Positions 35,298-46,795 of a DNA stretch of 64,000 bases are shown piece after piece. The DNA lies in NCBI GenBank assembly GCA_016720425.1, contig JADKKQ010000010.1:62001-126000 (forward strand), given 5' to 3'. The position numbers were made by a program, and so were the translations under genes. The notes under the pieces are model-generated. The model had not been told where the DNA came from. It saw only the letters and a list, made by a program, of their open reading frames with translations, and did not search any database. Source of the stretch: Betaproteobacteria bacterium (GTDB taxonomy: Bacteria; Pseudomonadota; Gammaproteobacteria; Burkholderiales; Casimicrobiaceae). Positions within the stretch are counted from its first letter, which is position 1, and each line of letters starts with the position of its first letter.

Positions 35298-38096
35298 ATG
35301 AACGGGTCCCGTTTTCTCACCACCTTCGAGCAGGGCGATCCCCGCGACAAGATGCTGCTCGGCGGCAAGGGCGCCAACCTCTGCGCGATGACGCAGATCG
35401 GCCTCAACGTGCCGCCCGGCTTCGTGATCACCACCGAGGCCTGCCTCGCGTACCTCGACGGCCAGGCACTGCCCCCGGGGCTGATGGACGGCGTGCGCGA
35501 GCAGGTCGCCGTGCTGGAGAAGAAGACCGGCAAGGGTTTCGGCGACGCCCGGGCGCCGCTGCTGGTGTCGGTGCGGTCGGGCTCGGCGATGTCGATGCCC
35601 GGGATGATGGACACGATCCTCAACCTCGGGCTCAACGCGACCACGCTGCAGGGCCTGATCGCCGCCAGCGGCAACCCGCGCTTCGCCTACGACGCTTGGC
35701 GCCGCTTCATCCAGCTGTTCGGCAAGATCGCGATGGGCGTTCCCGACGAGGCCTTCGACCACGCGCTGGCGGCACTGAAGCGGCACGCCGGCGCGCAGCA
35801 GGACGTCGACCTGTCGGCCGACCAGCTGCGCGAGCTGGCCGACGGCTTCCTGACGATCTACCAGAAGCACACCGGCAGCCCCTTCCCGGCCGATCCCTAC
35901 GAGCAGCTCGAACTCGCAATCCAGGCGGTGTTCCGCTCGTGGATGGGCAAGCGGGCGGTGGACTACCGCAAGCAGTTCCGCATCACGCGGGAGATGGCCA
36001 ACGGCACCGCGGTCAACGTCTGCACGATGGTGTTCGGCAACATGGGCGACGACTCGGCGACCGGGGTCGGCTTCACGCGCAATCCCGGCACCGGCGAGAA
36101 CGTCATCTACGGCGAGTACCTGACCAACGCGCAGGGCGAGGACGTCGTCGCCGGGATCCGCACGCCGAAGCCGATCGCCGCGATGGCGCAGGAGATGCCC
36201 GGACTCTACGCCGAGCTGCTGGCGCTGCGCGACCGGCTGGAGGCGCACTACCACGAGGTCCAGGACTTCGAGTTCACCATCGAGAAGGGGCGCCTGTACT
36301 GCCTGCAGACCCGCAACGGCAAGATGAACGCCCGGGCGATGGTGGTCACCTCGGTCGAGATGTGCGACTCCGGACTGATCGACCGCGAGCAGGCGTTACT
36401 GCGCATCAACCCGATGCTGCTGGAGCAGCTGCTGGTGCCGACGCTCAACCCGTCGCACAAGGTCGTCGCGCTGGCGCAGGGCCTGCCGGCCTCGCCGGGC
36501 GCGGCCTCCGGCCACATCGTGTTCGACGCCGACACCGCCGAGGAGCGCGGCAAGGGCGGCGAGCGGCTGATCCTGGTGCGCGAGGAGACCAAGCCGGAGG
36601 ACATCCACGGCTTCTTCGCCGCCCAAGGCATTCTGACCTCGCGCGGCGGCAAGACCTCGCACGCCGCCGTCGTCGCCCGCGGCATGGGCAAGCCCTGCGT
36701 CTCCGGCTGCGAGGCGATCGAGATCGACGTCCGGGAGCGCCGCGCCCGCGTCGGCGGCACGATCCTGCGCGAGGGCGACGTCGTCACCATCGACGGCTCC
36801 ACCGGCAACGTCTACCCGGGCGAGATCCCCACCGTCGAGGCCGAGTTCTTCGCCGACCTGGCGAAGCTCCTGTCCTGGGGCGACGCGGTGGCCCGGCTCG
36901 GCGTGATGGCCAACGCCGACACGCCGGCCGACGCGGTGCGGGCGCGCAAGTACGGCGCGATGGGCATCGGCCTCTGCCGGACCGAGCGCATGTTCAACGA
37001 CACCCAGCGGCTGCCGATCGTCCAGGAGATGATCCTGGCCGAGACGCGCGAGGCGCGGCAGGCGGCGCTCGACCGCCTGCTGCCGATCCAGCGCGGCGAC
37101 TTCAAGGGCATCTTCACCGCCATGGCGGGGCTGCCGGTCACCGTCCGCCTGCTCGATCCGCCGATGCACGAGTTCCTGCCGACGGTCTCGCAGCTCGAGT
37201 ACGAGATCGGCCACCTGCACCAGCTGCAGCGCGCGACGCGATCGATCGCCGAGCTGCCGGAGACGCTGCGGCTGCTCGACCCCGAACTGCCGCGCGATTA
37301 CGTGGACAGCCTCGCCAGGCTGCAGACGAGCCTCAACGAATACCGCGAGGCGCGGCGCGACGACGCCGCGCTGGCCCGCCGCGAGGCGATGCTGAAGAAG
37401 GTCCGCACGCTGAACGAGGTGAACCCGATGCTGGGCCACCGGGGCGTGCGTCTCGGCGTCACCTACCCGGAAATCTACGAAATGCAGGTGCGCGCGATCC
37501 TCGAGGCGGCGGCCGAGTGCGTGCGCGAGGGCATCGCCGTGCAGCCCGAGATCATGGTGCCGCAGGTGGCCACCGTGCAGGAACTGGTGCGGGTGCGGCG
37601 GATGCTGGACGCGCTGCAGCCGCAGGTCGAAGCCGCCTATGGCGTCAAGCTGCAGGTCAGGTTCGGCACGATGATCGAGGTGGTGCGCGCCTGTCTGCGC
37701 GCGGGACGGATCGCCGACGTCGCCGAGTTCTTCTCCTTCGGCACCAACGACCTGTCGCAGGCGACGTTCTCGTTCTCGCGCGAGGACGCCGAGAACAAGT
37801 TCCTGCCCTACTACATCGAGAACGGCATCCTGCGCGACAACCCGTTCGAGATCCTCGACGTCAAGGGGGTCGGTCGGCTGATGAAGCTCGCCATCGATTG
37901 GGGACGCGGCAAGAATCCGGCGCTGAAGATCGGGATCTGCGGCGAGCACGGCGGGCAGCCGGACTCGATCCGCTTCTGCCACTGGGCCGGACTCGATTAC
38001 GTGTCCTGCTCCGGCCCGCGGGTGCCCATCGCCCGGCTCGCCGCCGCCCAGGCCCGGTTGAAGGAGGCGGAATACGGCGCCGGGATCTTCGACTGA
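35298..38096 (+). CDS. ppdK: Pyruvate, phosphate dikinase
   Basis: Interconverts pyruvate + ATP + Pi with PEP + AMP + PPi. The 932-aa protein has the N-terminal ATP-grasp region (GGKGANLCAM, VSVRSGSAMSMPGMMDT), the central phosphohistidine motif GGKTSHAAVVARGMGKP and the C-terminal PEP/pyruvate barrel with the Cys motif GICGEHGGQPDSIRFC. ATG at 35298 is used with TGGAGAAG upstream. A PPi-linked enzyme fits with the membrane and soluble pyrophosphatases in this window, though they are not adjacent. Confidence 0.97.
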   Translation: MNGSRFLTTFEQGDPRDKMLLGGKGANLCAMTQIGLNVPPGFVITTEACLAYLDGQALPPGLMDGVREQVAVLEKKTGKGFGDARAPLLVSVRSGSAMSMPGMMDTILNLGLNATTLQGLIAASGNPRFAYDAWRRFIQLFGKIAMGVPDEAFDHALAALKRHAGAQQDVDLSADQLRELADGFLTIYQKHTGSPFPADPYEQLELAIQAVFRSWMGKRAVDYRKQFRITREMANGTAVNVCTMVFGNMGDDSATGVGFTRNPGTGENVIYGEYLTNAQGEDVVAGIRTPKPIAAMAQEMPGLYAELLALRDRLEAHYHEVQDFEFTIEKGRLYCLQTRNGKMNARAMVVTSVEMCDSGLIDREQALLRINPMLLEQLLVPTLNPSHKVVALAQGLPASPGAASGHIVFDADTAEERGKGGERLILVREETKPEDIHGFFAAQGILTSRGGKTSHAAVVARGMGKPCVSGCEAIEIDVRERRARVGGTILREGDVVTIDGSTGNVYPGEIPTVEAEFFADLAKLLSWGDAVARLGVMANADTPADAVRARKYGAMGIGLCRTERMFNDTQRLPIVQEMILAETREARQAALDRLLPIQRGDFKGIFTAMAGLPVTVRLLDPPMHEFLPTVSQLEYEIGHLHQLQRATRSIAELPETLRLLDPELPRDYVDSLARLQTSLNEYREARRDDAALARREAMLKKVRTLNEVNPMLGHRGVRLGVTYPEIYEMQVRAILEAAAECVREGIAVQPEIMVPQVATVQELVRVRRMLDALQPQVEAAYGVKLQVRFGTMIEVVRACLRAGRIADVAEFFSFGTNDLSQATFSFSREDAENKFLPYYIENGILRDNPFEILDVKGVGRLMKLAIDWGRGKNPALKIGICGEHGGQPDSIRFCHWAGLDYVSCSGPRVPIARLAAAQARLKEAEYGAGIFD

Positions 38097-38292
38097 TTCT
38101 TCGCCGGATGCGAGAACGGCCGTGGGGGACGACCGGCCAAGCTGCGCTGCGTTGCAGCAAATCGCTGGATGGATTCGTGCGCGACACCACGACGGCGGTA
38201 TTCGACCTGCAGTCCGGCCTGGCCGGAGCGGGGCCGCGGCCTGCCGGGGCCGCGGCGTCGCGCTCGAGGCGTCCGGCTGCGCCGGCCGGGTC

Positions 38293-38421
38293 TCACCCGG
38301 CGGCGCCGGGCGCCGATTCGTGGTCGTCGGTCGCCCGCGCCACGCAGAGCAAGGCGAATACCAGTGCGCCGGCGTAGCCGCCCGCGACGAACGCTGCCAC
38401 CACCCACCAGATCGACACCAT
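38293..38421 (-). CDS. Small single-pass membrane protein, 42 aa
   Basis: MVSIWWVVAAFVAGGYAGAL opens a hydrophobic segment of about 25 residues, followed by a short charged tail (RATDDHESAPG). It resembles the very small DUF3789-like membrane peptides. A strong Shine-Dalgarno (GGGAGGG) precedes the ATG at 38421. It lies between convergent-side ppdK and the end of yejF. No function is known. Confidence 0.6.
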   Translation of the reverse strand: MVSIWWVVAAFVAGGYAGALVFALLCVARATDDHESAPGAAG

Positions 38422-38564
38422 CCGGATCCCTCCCCCCGGCCGACCGGCCTTTCATGGGTTATAGGAGACGCGGGGCGAAAAGTCCAATGGAAATCGGTGC
38501 CTGGCGCGCGAAACCGCGAATCCGGATGAACTCGCCGGACGGCCGCGGCCCCGGCCGGGACGGT

Positions 38565-40154
<1,590 letters not shown>

Positions 40155-40156
40155 GT

Positions 40157-40207
40157 CAGTACCCGCCCGGCCGCCCGAAGGGTACTGACCGCCCCCCCGC
40201 GGGGGGC
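40157..40207. repeat. Two adjacent hairpins between yejE and yejF
   Basis: CAGTACCC (40157-40164) pairs with GGGTACTG (40180-40187). Next to it GCCCCCC and GGGGGGC (40191-40197 and 40201-40207) form a 7-bp GC stem. Neither has a T-run. Similar C/G-run hairpins followed by GAGCGTAGCGAGCG occur as intergenic repeats in betaproteobacteria (recalled, not checked). They may tune yejF level. Confidence 0.6.
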
Positions 40208-40240
40208 AGTGAGCGTAGCGAGCGTGGGGGTCGTTTCATC

Positions 40241-41335
40241 CTAGGACTTCCGGGTGTCGAAGGCGTCGCGCAGCGCGTCGCCGATGAAGGTGAGGAGGAG
40301 CAGCGTCGCCGAGAGCACGGCGAAGGTCGGGATCGCGATCCACCAGGCGTCGAGGTTGTCCTTGCCTTCGCGCAGCAGGTCGCCGAGCGACGGCAGGTCG
40401 GGCACGCCCAGGCCGAGGAAATCCAGCGCCGTCAGGAACAGGATCGCCGCGCTCATCCGGAACGGCAGGAAGGTGATCACCGGCGTCATCGAGTTGGGCA
40501 GGATGTGCCGCCACATGATCTGCGCGTTGGACAGCCCCATCGCCCGCGCCGCCTTGACGAATTCGAGGTTGCGGTTGCGCAGGAACTCGGCGCGGACGTA
40601 GTCGGACAGGCCGATCCATCCGAACAGCGCGAACACCCCGATCAGCAGCAGCAGCGTCGGCGCGAAGATCGACGCGATGATGATCAGCAGGTACAGCTCG
40701 GGCACCGCGTTCCAGATCTCGATCACGCGCTGCGCGGTCAGGTCGACGCGGCCGCCGAAGTAGCCCTGCAGCGCGCCGACCAGGATGCCCAGCGCCGTGC
40801 CGACGAACGTCAGCGCGAGCCCGAAGTAGATGCTGACCCGGAAGCCGTAGAGCAGCCGCGCCGTCATGTCGCGCCCCGCGGAGTCGGTCCCCAGCCAGTG
40901 GCCCTTGCCGGGCGCCACGGGATCGGCGGCGCGCGCGTAGTAGTCGAGCGTGCCGGCGCCCCAGGTGTTGAGCGTGAACAGCGCGAAGTTGCCGGGTTGC
41001 GCGAACTGCTGGACGATGAACGGGTCGTGCCAGTCGGTGGGCGTGGCGAAGTCGCCGCCGAAACGCAGCTCCGGCGGGTTCTTCGCCACCGGCACGAACC
41101 AGTCGCCGTTGTAGCGCGCGAGCAGCGGGCGCTCGTTGGAAAAGAGCTCGGCGAAGCTGCCGACGATCAGCATCGCCGCGAACAGGATCAGCGAGACGTG
41201 GCCCAGGCGGTTGCGCTTGAAGCGCGCCCAGGCCCGCTGGTTGGGCGACAGCGACGTGGCGCGCCGGCCCGGCGCGGCAGCCGGCGGCGACTGCGGCATG
41301 CCCTCCCCCGTCGTCGGCCCGGTGGCGAGGCTCAT
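40241..41335 (-). CDS. yejE: Peptide ABC transporter permease YejE
   Basis: 364-aa inner-membrane protein of the DppC/OppC type. There is a hydrophilic N-terminus (about 45 residues) and the first membrane segment, then a large periplasmic loop and about five further segments. The EAA loop reads AARAMGLSNAQIMWRHILPN. It carries LGTDSAGRDMTARLLYG, the usual family motif. It starts 16 bp after yejB. Confidence 0.95.
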   Translation of the reverse strand: MSLATGPTTGEGMPQSPPAAAPGRRATSLSPNQRAWARFKRNRLGHVSLILFAAMLIVGSFAELFSNERPLLARYNGDWFVPVAKNPPELRFGGDFATPTDWHDPFIVQQFAQPGNFALFTLNTWGAGTLDYYARAADPVAPGKGHWLGTDSAGRDMTARLLYGFRVSIYFGLALTFVGTALGILVGALQGYFGGRVDLTAQRVIEIWNAVPELYLLIIIASIFAPTLLLLIGVFALFGWIGLSDYVRAEFLRNRNLEFVKAARAMGLSNAQIMWRHILPNSMTPVITFLPFRMSAAILFLTALDFLGLGVPDLPSLGDLLREGKDNLDAWWIAIPTFAVLSATLLLLTFIGDALRDAFDTRKS

Positions 41336-41351
41336 CGCGAGGTCCCGGCGC

Positions 41352-42386
41352 TCATTTGCCCACCGCCCCGAACTGCACCCGCGGATCGACGACCACGTAC
41401 AGCAGGTCGCCGATCAGCTTGACGACGAGGCCGATCAGCGTGAAGAAGTACAGCGTCCCCAGCACCACCGGGTAGTCGCGGCGGATCAGCGACTCGTAGG
41501 ACAGCAGGCCCAGCCCGTCGAGCGAGAAGATGGTCTCGATCAGGATCGACCCGGCGAAGAACGCGCCGACGAACGCGGCCGGGAAGCCGGTGATGATCGG
41601 GATCAGCGCGTTGCGGAACACGTGCTTGTAGAGCACCTTGCGCTCCGACAGCCCCTTCGCCCGCGCGACCAGGACGTACTGCTTGCGGATCTCCTCGACG
41701 AAGGTGTTCTTGGTCAGCATGGTGACGATGGCGAAGCTGCCGATCGCATAGCAGGTGAGCGGCAGCACCAGGTGCCAGAGGTAGTCGGCGACGCGCGCCG
41801 GCCAGGAGAGGCTCGCCCAGTTGTCGGAGGTGAGCCCGCGCAGCGGGAACCAGTCGAGGAACGAGCCGCCGGCGAACAGCACGATCAGCAGCACGCCCAG
41901 CACGAAGCCGGGAATCGCGTAGCCGACCAGCACGAACAGCGTGGTGACGGTGTCGAAGCGGGTGCCCTCGCGCACCGCCTTGGCGATGCCCAGCGGCACC
42001 GAGATCAGGTACGAGACGAGGAACGTCCACAGCCCGAGGCTCACCGACACCGGGAGCTTGTCCTTGATCAGCTGCCAGACGTCCTTGTTGCGCAGGAAGC
42101 TCCGGCCGAGGTCGAACTGCGCGAAATTCTTCATCATCGACAGGTAGCGCTCCAGCGGCGGCTTGTCGAAGCCGTAGAGCTTCTTCAGCTCCTCGATCTG
42201 CTTCTGGTCCAGATCGCGCTTGCCCGAGAAGCCGCCGGTCTCTCCGCCGGTGCCCGCGCGCGCCTCGGCGAGGATCTGCTCCACCGGGCCGCCCGGCACG
42301 AACTGGATGACGACGAAGGTCAGCGTCAGCACGCCGATCAGCGTGGGGATCATGAGCAGCAGCCGCTTGCCGATGTATGCGAGCAT
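41352..42386 (-). CDS. yejB: Peptide ABC transporter permease YejB
   Basis: 344-aa permease of the DppB/OppB type with six membrane segments. It begins MLAYIGKRLLLMIPTLIGVL, typical of the family, and has an EAA loop VARAKGLSERKVLYKHVFRN. It pairs with YejE as a heterodimer. It lies 13 bp after yejA. Confidence 0.95.
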   Translation of the reverse strand: MLAYIGKRLLLMIPTLIGVLTLTFVVIQFVPGGPVEQILAEARAGTGGETGGFSGKRDLDQKQIEELKKLYGFDKPPLERYLSMMKNFAQFDLGRSFLRNKDVWQLIKDKLPVSVSLGLWTFLVSYLISVPLGIAKAVREGTRFDTVTTLFVLVGYAIPGFVLGVLLIVLFAGGSFLDWFPLRGLTSDNWASLSWPARVADYLWHLVLPLTCYAIGSFAIVTMLTKNTFVEEIRKQYVLVARAKGLSERKVLYKHVFRNALIPIITGFPAAFVGAFFAGSILIETIFSLDGLGLLSYESLIRRDYPVVLGTLYFFTLIGLVVKLIGDLLYVVVDPRVQFGAVGK

Positions 42387-42399
42387 GTGGTCTCCCCGA

Positions 42400-44352
42400 C
42401 TACGGCTTCGCCGACTTCGCCTGGGCCGGTGCCGCCGGCTTGTCCAGCGCCTTGTCCCACCAGGTCGTCACCGCCCACTGCAGGTAGTCGCTGGGCGTGG
42501 CGATCGTGTAGTACTTGGGGACCACCTTGGGGATGCCGAACTTGTCCCAGCGCGACACGCGGTTGGAGGCGCCGTAGAGGTCGGGCACGACGTAGTGCTC
42601 GCGCATGAACACCCGGTCGAGCGCCCGCGTCGCCGTGCGCAACTCGTCCATCGTCGTCGCCTTGTCCATGCGGTCGACGAGGAAGTCGATCGCCTTGTTC
42701 TTGATGCCGGCGTAGTTGGCCGACGCCTGCTCGTCCGCCGCGGCGCTGCCCAGCGCCGCCTTGAGGTCGGCGGCATTGGGCAGCGCCCAGTCCCCGCTCT
42801 TGAGGTTGATCATGTCGAAGTCGAAGGTCTCCAGCCGCTTGCGGTAGAGCGCGAAGTCGACCAGGCGGACGTTGAGCTTGATCCCGAGCAGCGCCAGGTT
42901 GCGCTGGTAGACGGCTTCGCGGCGGCCGAAGGCTTCGCCGGCCTCCAGCCACTCGAACTCGAAGCGCTCGCCCTTGGCGTTGCGCAGCGCGCCGTCGGCG
43001 TCGACCTTCCAGCCCGCCTCCTCCAGCAGCTTGCGCGCCCGCTTGAGGTTGTTGCGCAGGCCGTTCGGGTCGAGGTCGGTGCGCGGATCCTCCCAGGGCG
43101 GGCCGAACACCGCCGGCGGCAGTTCGCTGCGGAAGCGCTCCAGCAGCGCCAGCTCCCCGGCCGACGGCTCGCCGCGGGCCGCGAACTCCGAATTGGCGAA
43201 GAGGCTGTTGACGCGCTTGTACTGCCGGTAGACGTTGATCGACGCGAAATCGTAGGCGAGACCCAGCGCCTCGCGCACGCGGCGGTCCTGGAACAGCGGC
43301 TTGCGCAGGTTGAAGTAGTACGCCTGCAGGCCCATGCCGAAGCCGGTCGGGAACTCCTCCTTGACGATGCGGCCGTCGTCCCACTTGGGCCCGGAGTGCT
43401 GCCGCGCCCAGCGCCGCGCCGAGTACTCCATCAGGAAGTCGAACTCGCCGGCCTTGAACGCCTCGATGGAGATCGCGTTGTCCTGGTAATAGCGGTAGAC
43501 GATGCGGTCGAAGTTGTACTGCCCCTTCGCCACGCCGAGATCCCGCGCCCAGTAGTCCGGGTCGCGGACGAACTCGATGCGGCGCGGCGCCTCGACGGTC
43601 CCGACCTTGTACGGGCCGGTGGTGATGGGAAACTCGTTGACGACGTCGCTGAACTTCTTCGGCTTGCCGTCGGCGTCCAGCGACCACTTGGGCGAGAACA
43701 CCGGCAGGCCGCCGACGTTGAAGATCGTGTCCGCGGTGCGTTCCTTGAGGTCGAAGCGGATCGTCCGCGGATCGAGCACCGTCGCCCTGGCCACGCCTTC
43801 GAGCTGCGTGCGCGTCGCCGGCGAGACCTCCTTGCTGGTCAGCATCTCGAACACGTGCGCGACGTCCGCGGCAGTGACCGGATCGCCGTTGATGAACCGC
43901 GCCCGGGGATGGATCCGGAAGGCGACCCACGCCTTGTCGGGCGCGACCTGGATGTCCTCGGCCACCATCCCGTACATCGTGTCCGGCTCGTCGCCGGAAC
44001 GCTGGGCGAGCGTCTCGAACATCAGCGTGGTGAGGCCGGCGGGCGACTGACCCTTGATGGTGTAGGGGTTGTACTTGTCGAAGCTCGTCCGCCGGTCGGG
44101 GTTGTTGAGCTGCAGCGTGCCGCCCTTGGGCGCCTGCGGGTTGACGTATTCGAAGTGCGAGAAGCCGCGCGGATACCGGGGCTGGCCGTAGGCCGAGTAG
44201 GCGTGCGACCAGCGGTCGGCGGCCGGCAGCGGGCCGGCGGCCGGCTGGCCCCGCGCCAGCGGCCCGGCCGCGAAGGCCAGCGCGCCGGCGAGGACGGCCC
44301 GGAGCACGAGGAGATGCGAGCGCCGGAGGGGCGCCCGGAGCAGGAGTGACAC
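42400..44352 (-). CDS. yejA: Peptide ABC transporter binding protein YejA
   Basis: Periplasmic family 5 solute-binding protein, about 650 aa from the GTG used here. A hydrophobic signal region (LVLRAVLAGALAFAAG) ends near ARG-QPAAG. The mature part starts WSHAYSAYGQPRYP and FSHFEYVNPQAPKGG, strongly YejA-like. The start is uncertain: GTG at 44352 directly opens the signal, while GTG at 44391 adds 13 residues. First gene of the yejABEF operon, divergent from the SDR gene. Confidence 0.92.
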   Translation of the reverse strand: MSLLLRAPLRRSHLLVLRAVLAGALAFAAGPLARGQPAAGPLPAADRWSHAYSAYGQPRYPRGFSHFEYVNPQAPKGGTLQLNNPDRRTSFDKYNPYTIKGQSPAGLTTLMFETLAQRSGDEPDTMYGMVAEDIQVAPDKAWVAFRIHPRARFINGDPVTAADVAHVFEMLTSKEVSPATRTQLEGVARATVLDPRTIRFDLKERTADTIFNVGGLPVFSPKWSLDADGKPKKFSDVVNEFPITTGPYKVGTVEAPRRIEFVRDPDYWARDLGVAKGQYNFDRIVYRYYQDNAISIEAFKAGEFDFLMEYSARRWARQHSGPKWDDGRIVKEEFPTGFGMGLQAYYFNLRKPLFQDRRVREALGLAYDFASINVYRQYKRVNSLFANSEFAARGEPSAGELALLERFRSELPPAVFGPPWEDPRTDLDPNGLRNNLKRARKLLEEAGWKVDADGALRNAKGERFEFEWLEAGEAFGRREAVYQRNLALLGIKLNVRLVDFALYRKRLETFDFDMINLKSGDWALPNAADLKAALGSAAADEQASANYAGIKNKAIDFLVDRMDKATTMDELRTATRALDRVFMREHYVVPDLYGASNRVSRWDKFGIPKVVPKYYTIATPSDYLQWAVTTWWDKALDKPAAPAQAKSAKP

Positions 44353-44551
44353 GCCGGAGGGTGGGGCCGAAGACAAAGGCGCGATGATCACGCGTTTCGC
44401 CCGGCGATGCAACCGCTCCGTCCCGCGCCCGGTCCCGCTCCCCGCAGGCGATCCGGCGGATCGCGGAAGGGTAGAATGAGCGCCGGTCGGTCGCGGCGCG
44501 ATGCCCGGTGCAACGTCCCCGTCCCGATCCCTCGCCCCGATCCCGGATGCC

Positions 44552-45343
44552 ATGAATCCCGTTCCCGCCGTCCTCGTCACCGGTGCAAGCCGCGGACTCG
44601 GTCGCGGCGTCGCCATCGAGGCGGCGGCGCAGGGCCTGTCGGTCGCCGTCAACTACGCGTCCAACCGTGCCGCCGCCGACGAAACCGCGGCGCTGTGCCG
44701 ACAGGTCGCGCCGAACCCTGCCCAGCGCTTCGTCCCGGTGGCCGGCGACATCAGCCGGCGCGACGATCGCCTGGCGCTGGTCGACGGCGTGCTGGCCGCG
44801 CTGGGACGCCTCGACGCGCTGGTGAACAACGCGGGCATCGCGCCGCGCGTGCGCGCCGACGTCACCGAAGCCAGCGAGGCGTCGTTCGAGGAAATCATCC
44901 GCACCAATCTGCAGGGCCCCTATTTCCTCACCCAGCGGGTGGCGAACCACTGGCTCGAGAAGCGCTATGCGCCGGCCCTTCCGGGCGGCTTCAAGATCAT
45001 CTTCGTCACGTCGATCTCGGCCGACACCGCGTCGGTCAACCGCGGCGACTACTGCATCTCGAAGGCGGGGCTCGCGATGGCCGCCCAGCTGTGGGCGGTG
45101 CGGCTGGCGGCGGAGGACGTCCAGGTGCTGGAACTGCGCCCGGGAATCATGGCCACCGACATGACCGCCGGCGTGAAGGACAAGTACGACCGGCTGATCG
45201 CCGAGGGCCTCGTCCCGCAGCGGCGCTGGGGCACGGCCGAGGACGTCGGCCGCGCGGTCCGCGCCGTGCTCGCCGGGCAGTTCCCGTTCACCACCGGCGA
45301 CGTCATCCACCTCGACGGCGGCTTCCACCTGCGCCGCCTCTGA
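44552..45343 (+). CDS. Short-chain dehydrogenase/reductase
   Basis: 263-aa NAD(P)-dependent oxidoreductase of the SDR family. The cofactor motif is VTGASRGLGRG, the NNAG motif is VNNAGIAP, and the catalytic set is Ser in VTSISADTA with YCISK (Tyr and Lys). The substrate is unknown, but a GH88-like gene follows by 41 bp, so a sugar or uronate role is possible. Many homologues in such settings are annotated as 3-ketoacyl-ACP reductases. Confidence 0.9.
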   Translation: MNPVPAVLVTGASRGLGRGVAIEAAAQGLSVAVNYASNRAAADETAALCRQVAPNPAQRFVPVAGDISRRDDRLALVDGVLAALGRLDALVNNAGIAPRVRADVTEASEASFEEIIRTNLQGPYFLTQRVANHWLEKRYAPALPGGFKIIFVTSISADTASVNRGDYCISKAGLAMAAQLWAVRLAAEDVQVLELRPGIMATDMTAGVKDKYDRLIAEGLVPQRRWGTAEDVGRAVRAVLAGQFPFTTGDVIHLDGGFHLRRL

Positions 45344-45384
45344 GCCCATCGAGCACCGGAACTTCCCTCCCGACCCGAGCCCTC

Positions 45385-46764
45385 ATGATCCGCATCGACC
45401 CGCAGTTGACCGCCGCCGCGCTCGTCCCCGCCATCGACCGCGTGTTCGAGCTTTCGGCGAAGAAGATCGCCCTGATCCAGAAGCACTGGGACTCCGCCAA
45501 GGGCACCCCGGTGTTCACCGTCGCCGGCCGCTACACCTCGCGCGGCTGGACCGAGTGGACGCAGGGCTTCCAGTTCGGCGCCGCGATCCTGCAGTTCGAC
45601 GTCACTGAGGACCGGAAGATGCTGGACATCGGCGTCGAGGGCACGCTCCGGTACATGGCCAGCCACGTCAGCCACGTCGGCGTCCACGACCACGGCTTCA
45701 ACAACATCTCGACCTACGGCAACCTGCTGCGCCTCGCGCGCGAGGGACGGCTGCCGGCCGACGCCTGGCGCAGCCACTTCTGCGAGCTGGCGCTGAAGGT
45801 TTCCGGCGCCGTGCAGGCCGCCCGCTGGACCGATCTGCCCGACGGACTGGGTTACATCCACTCGTTCAACGGACCGCATTCGCTGTTCGCCGACACCATG
45901 CGCTCGCTGCGCTCGCTGGCCGTCGCCCACCAGCTGGGTCACGTGCTGATGGGCGAGCGCGACCGCCGGATCTCGCTGCTGCAGCGGCTCGTCCAGCACG
46001 CCGATACCAATGCACGCTACAACGTCTACTTCGGCGAGGGACGCGACAGCTACGACGTCCGCGGCCGCGTCGCGCACGAGTCGATCTTCAACACCAACGA
46101 CGGCTCGTACCGCTGCCCGAGCAGCCAGCAGGGCTACACGCCGTTCTCGACCTGGACCCGCGGCCTCGCCTGGGTGCAACTGGGCTATGCGGAACTGCTG
46201 GAATTCCTGGACACGCTGAAGGACGGCGAGCTGAAGCCCTTCGGCGGCAGGAAGCAGGTGCTGGCGCGCTATCTCGCGGCGGCCCGCGCCACCGCCGACT
46301 TCTACCTCGAGAATACGCCGAGTTGCGGCGTGCCCTACTGGGACACCGGCGCGCCCGGGCTCGTGCACCTGGGCGACTACCTCGATCGGCCCGCCGACCC
46401 GACCAACGAGCACGAACCGGTGGACAGCTCGGCCGCGGCGATCACCGCGCAGGGCCTGATCCGGCTCGGCCGCTACCTGGACGCGCATGGCCAGGCGCGT
46501 GCCGGCGCCCGTTACGTCGCGGCCGGCCTCAGCGTCGCCAGGACGCTGTTCGCCGAGCCCTATCTGTCGACGCACCCGCAGCACCAGGGGTTGCTGCTGC
46601 ACGCGGTGTACCACCGGCCGAACGGCTGGGACCACGTGCCCAAGGGCCGGCGGATCCCCTGCGGCGAATCCTGCATGTGGGGCGATTACCACCTGCGCGA
46701 ACTGGCGCTCTACATCCGCCGCCTCGCCCGCGACGAGCCCTACTACGCGTTCTACCTGCGCTGA
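45385..46764 (+). CDS. GH88-like unsaturated glucuronyl hydrolase
   Basis: 459-aa (alpha/alpha)6-barrel protein resembling unsaturated glucuronyl hydrolases, which hydrate the sugar end left by polysaccharide lyases. Supporting motifs are GRYTSRGWTEWTQGFQFG, a HDHGFNNIS stretch and DSSAAAITAQGL, where acidic residues of the active site are expected. There is no signal peptide, so it is cytoplasmic, as is usual. No polysaccharide lyase is adjacent. It is likely co-transcribed with the SDR gene. Confidence 0.82.
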   Translation: MIRIDPQLTAAALVPAIDRVFELSAKKIALIQKHWDSAKGTPVFTVAGRYTSRGWTEWTQGFQFGAAILQFDVTEDRKMLDIGVEGTLRYMASHVSHVGVHDHGFNNISTYGNLLRLAREGRLPADAWRSHFCELALKVSGAVQAARWTDLPDGLGYIHSFNGPHSLFADTMRSLRSLAVAHQLGHVLMGERDRRISLLQRLVQHADTNARYNVYFGEGRDSYDVRGRVAHESIFNTNDGSYRCPSSQQGYTPFSTWTRGLAWVQLGYAELLEFLDTLKDGELKPFGGRKQVLARYLAAARATADFYLENTPSCGVPYWDTGAPGLVHLGDYLDRPADPTNEHEPVDSSAAAITAQGLIRLGRYLDAHGQARAGARYVAAGLSVARTLFAEPYLSTHPQHQGLLLHAVYHRPNGWDHVPKGRRIPCGESCMWGDYHLRELALYIRRLARDEPYYAFYLR

Positions 46765-46795
46765 CGGACGCCCGCGACACGCAGCGTTCAGGCGG

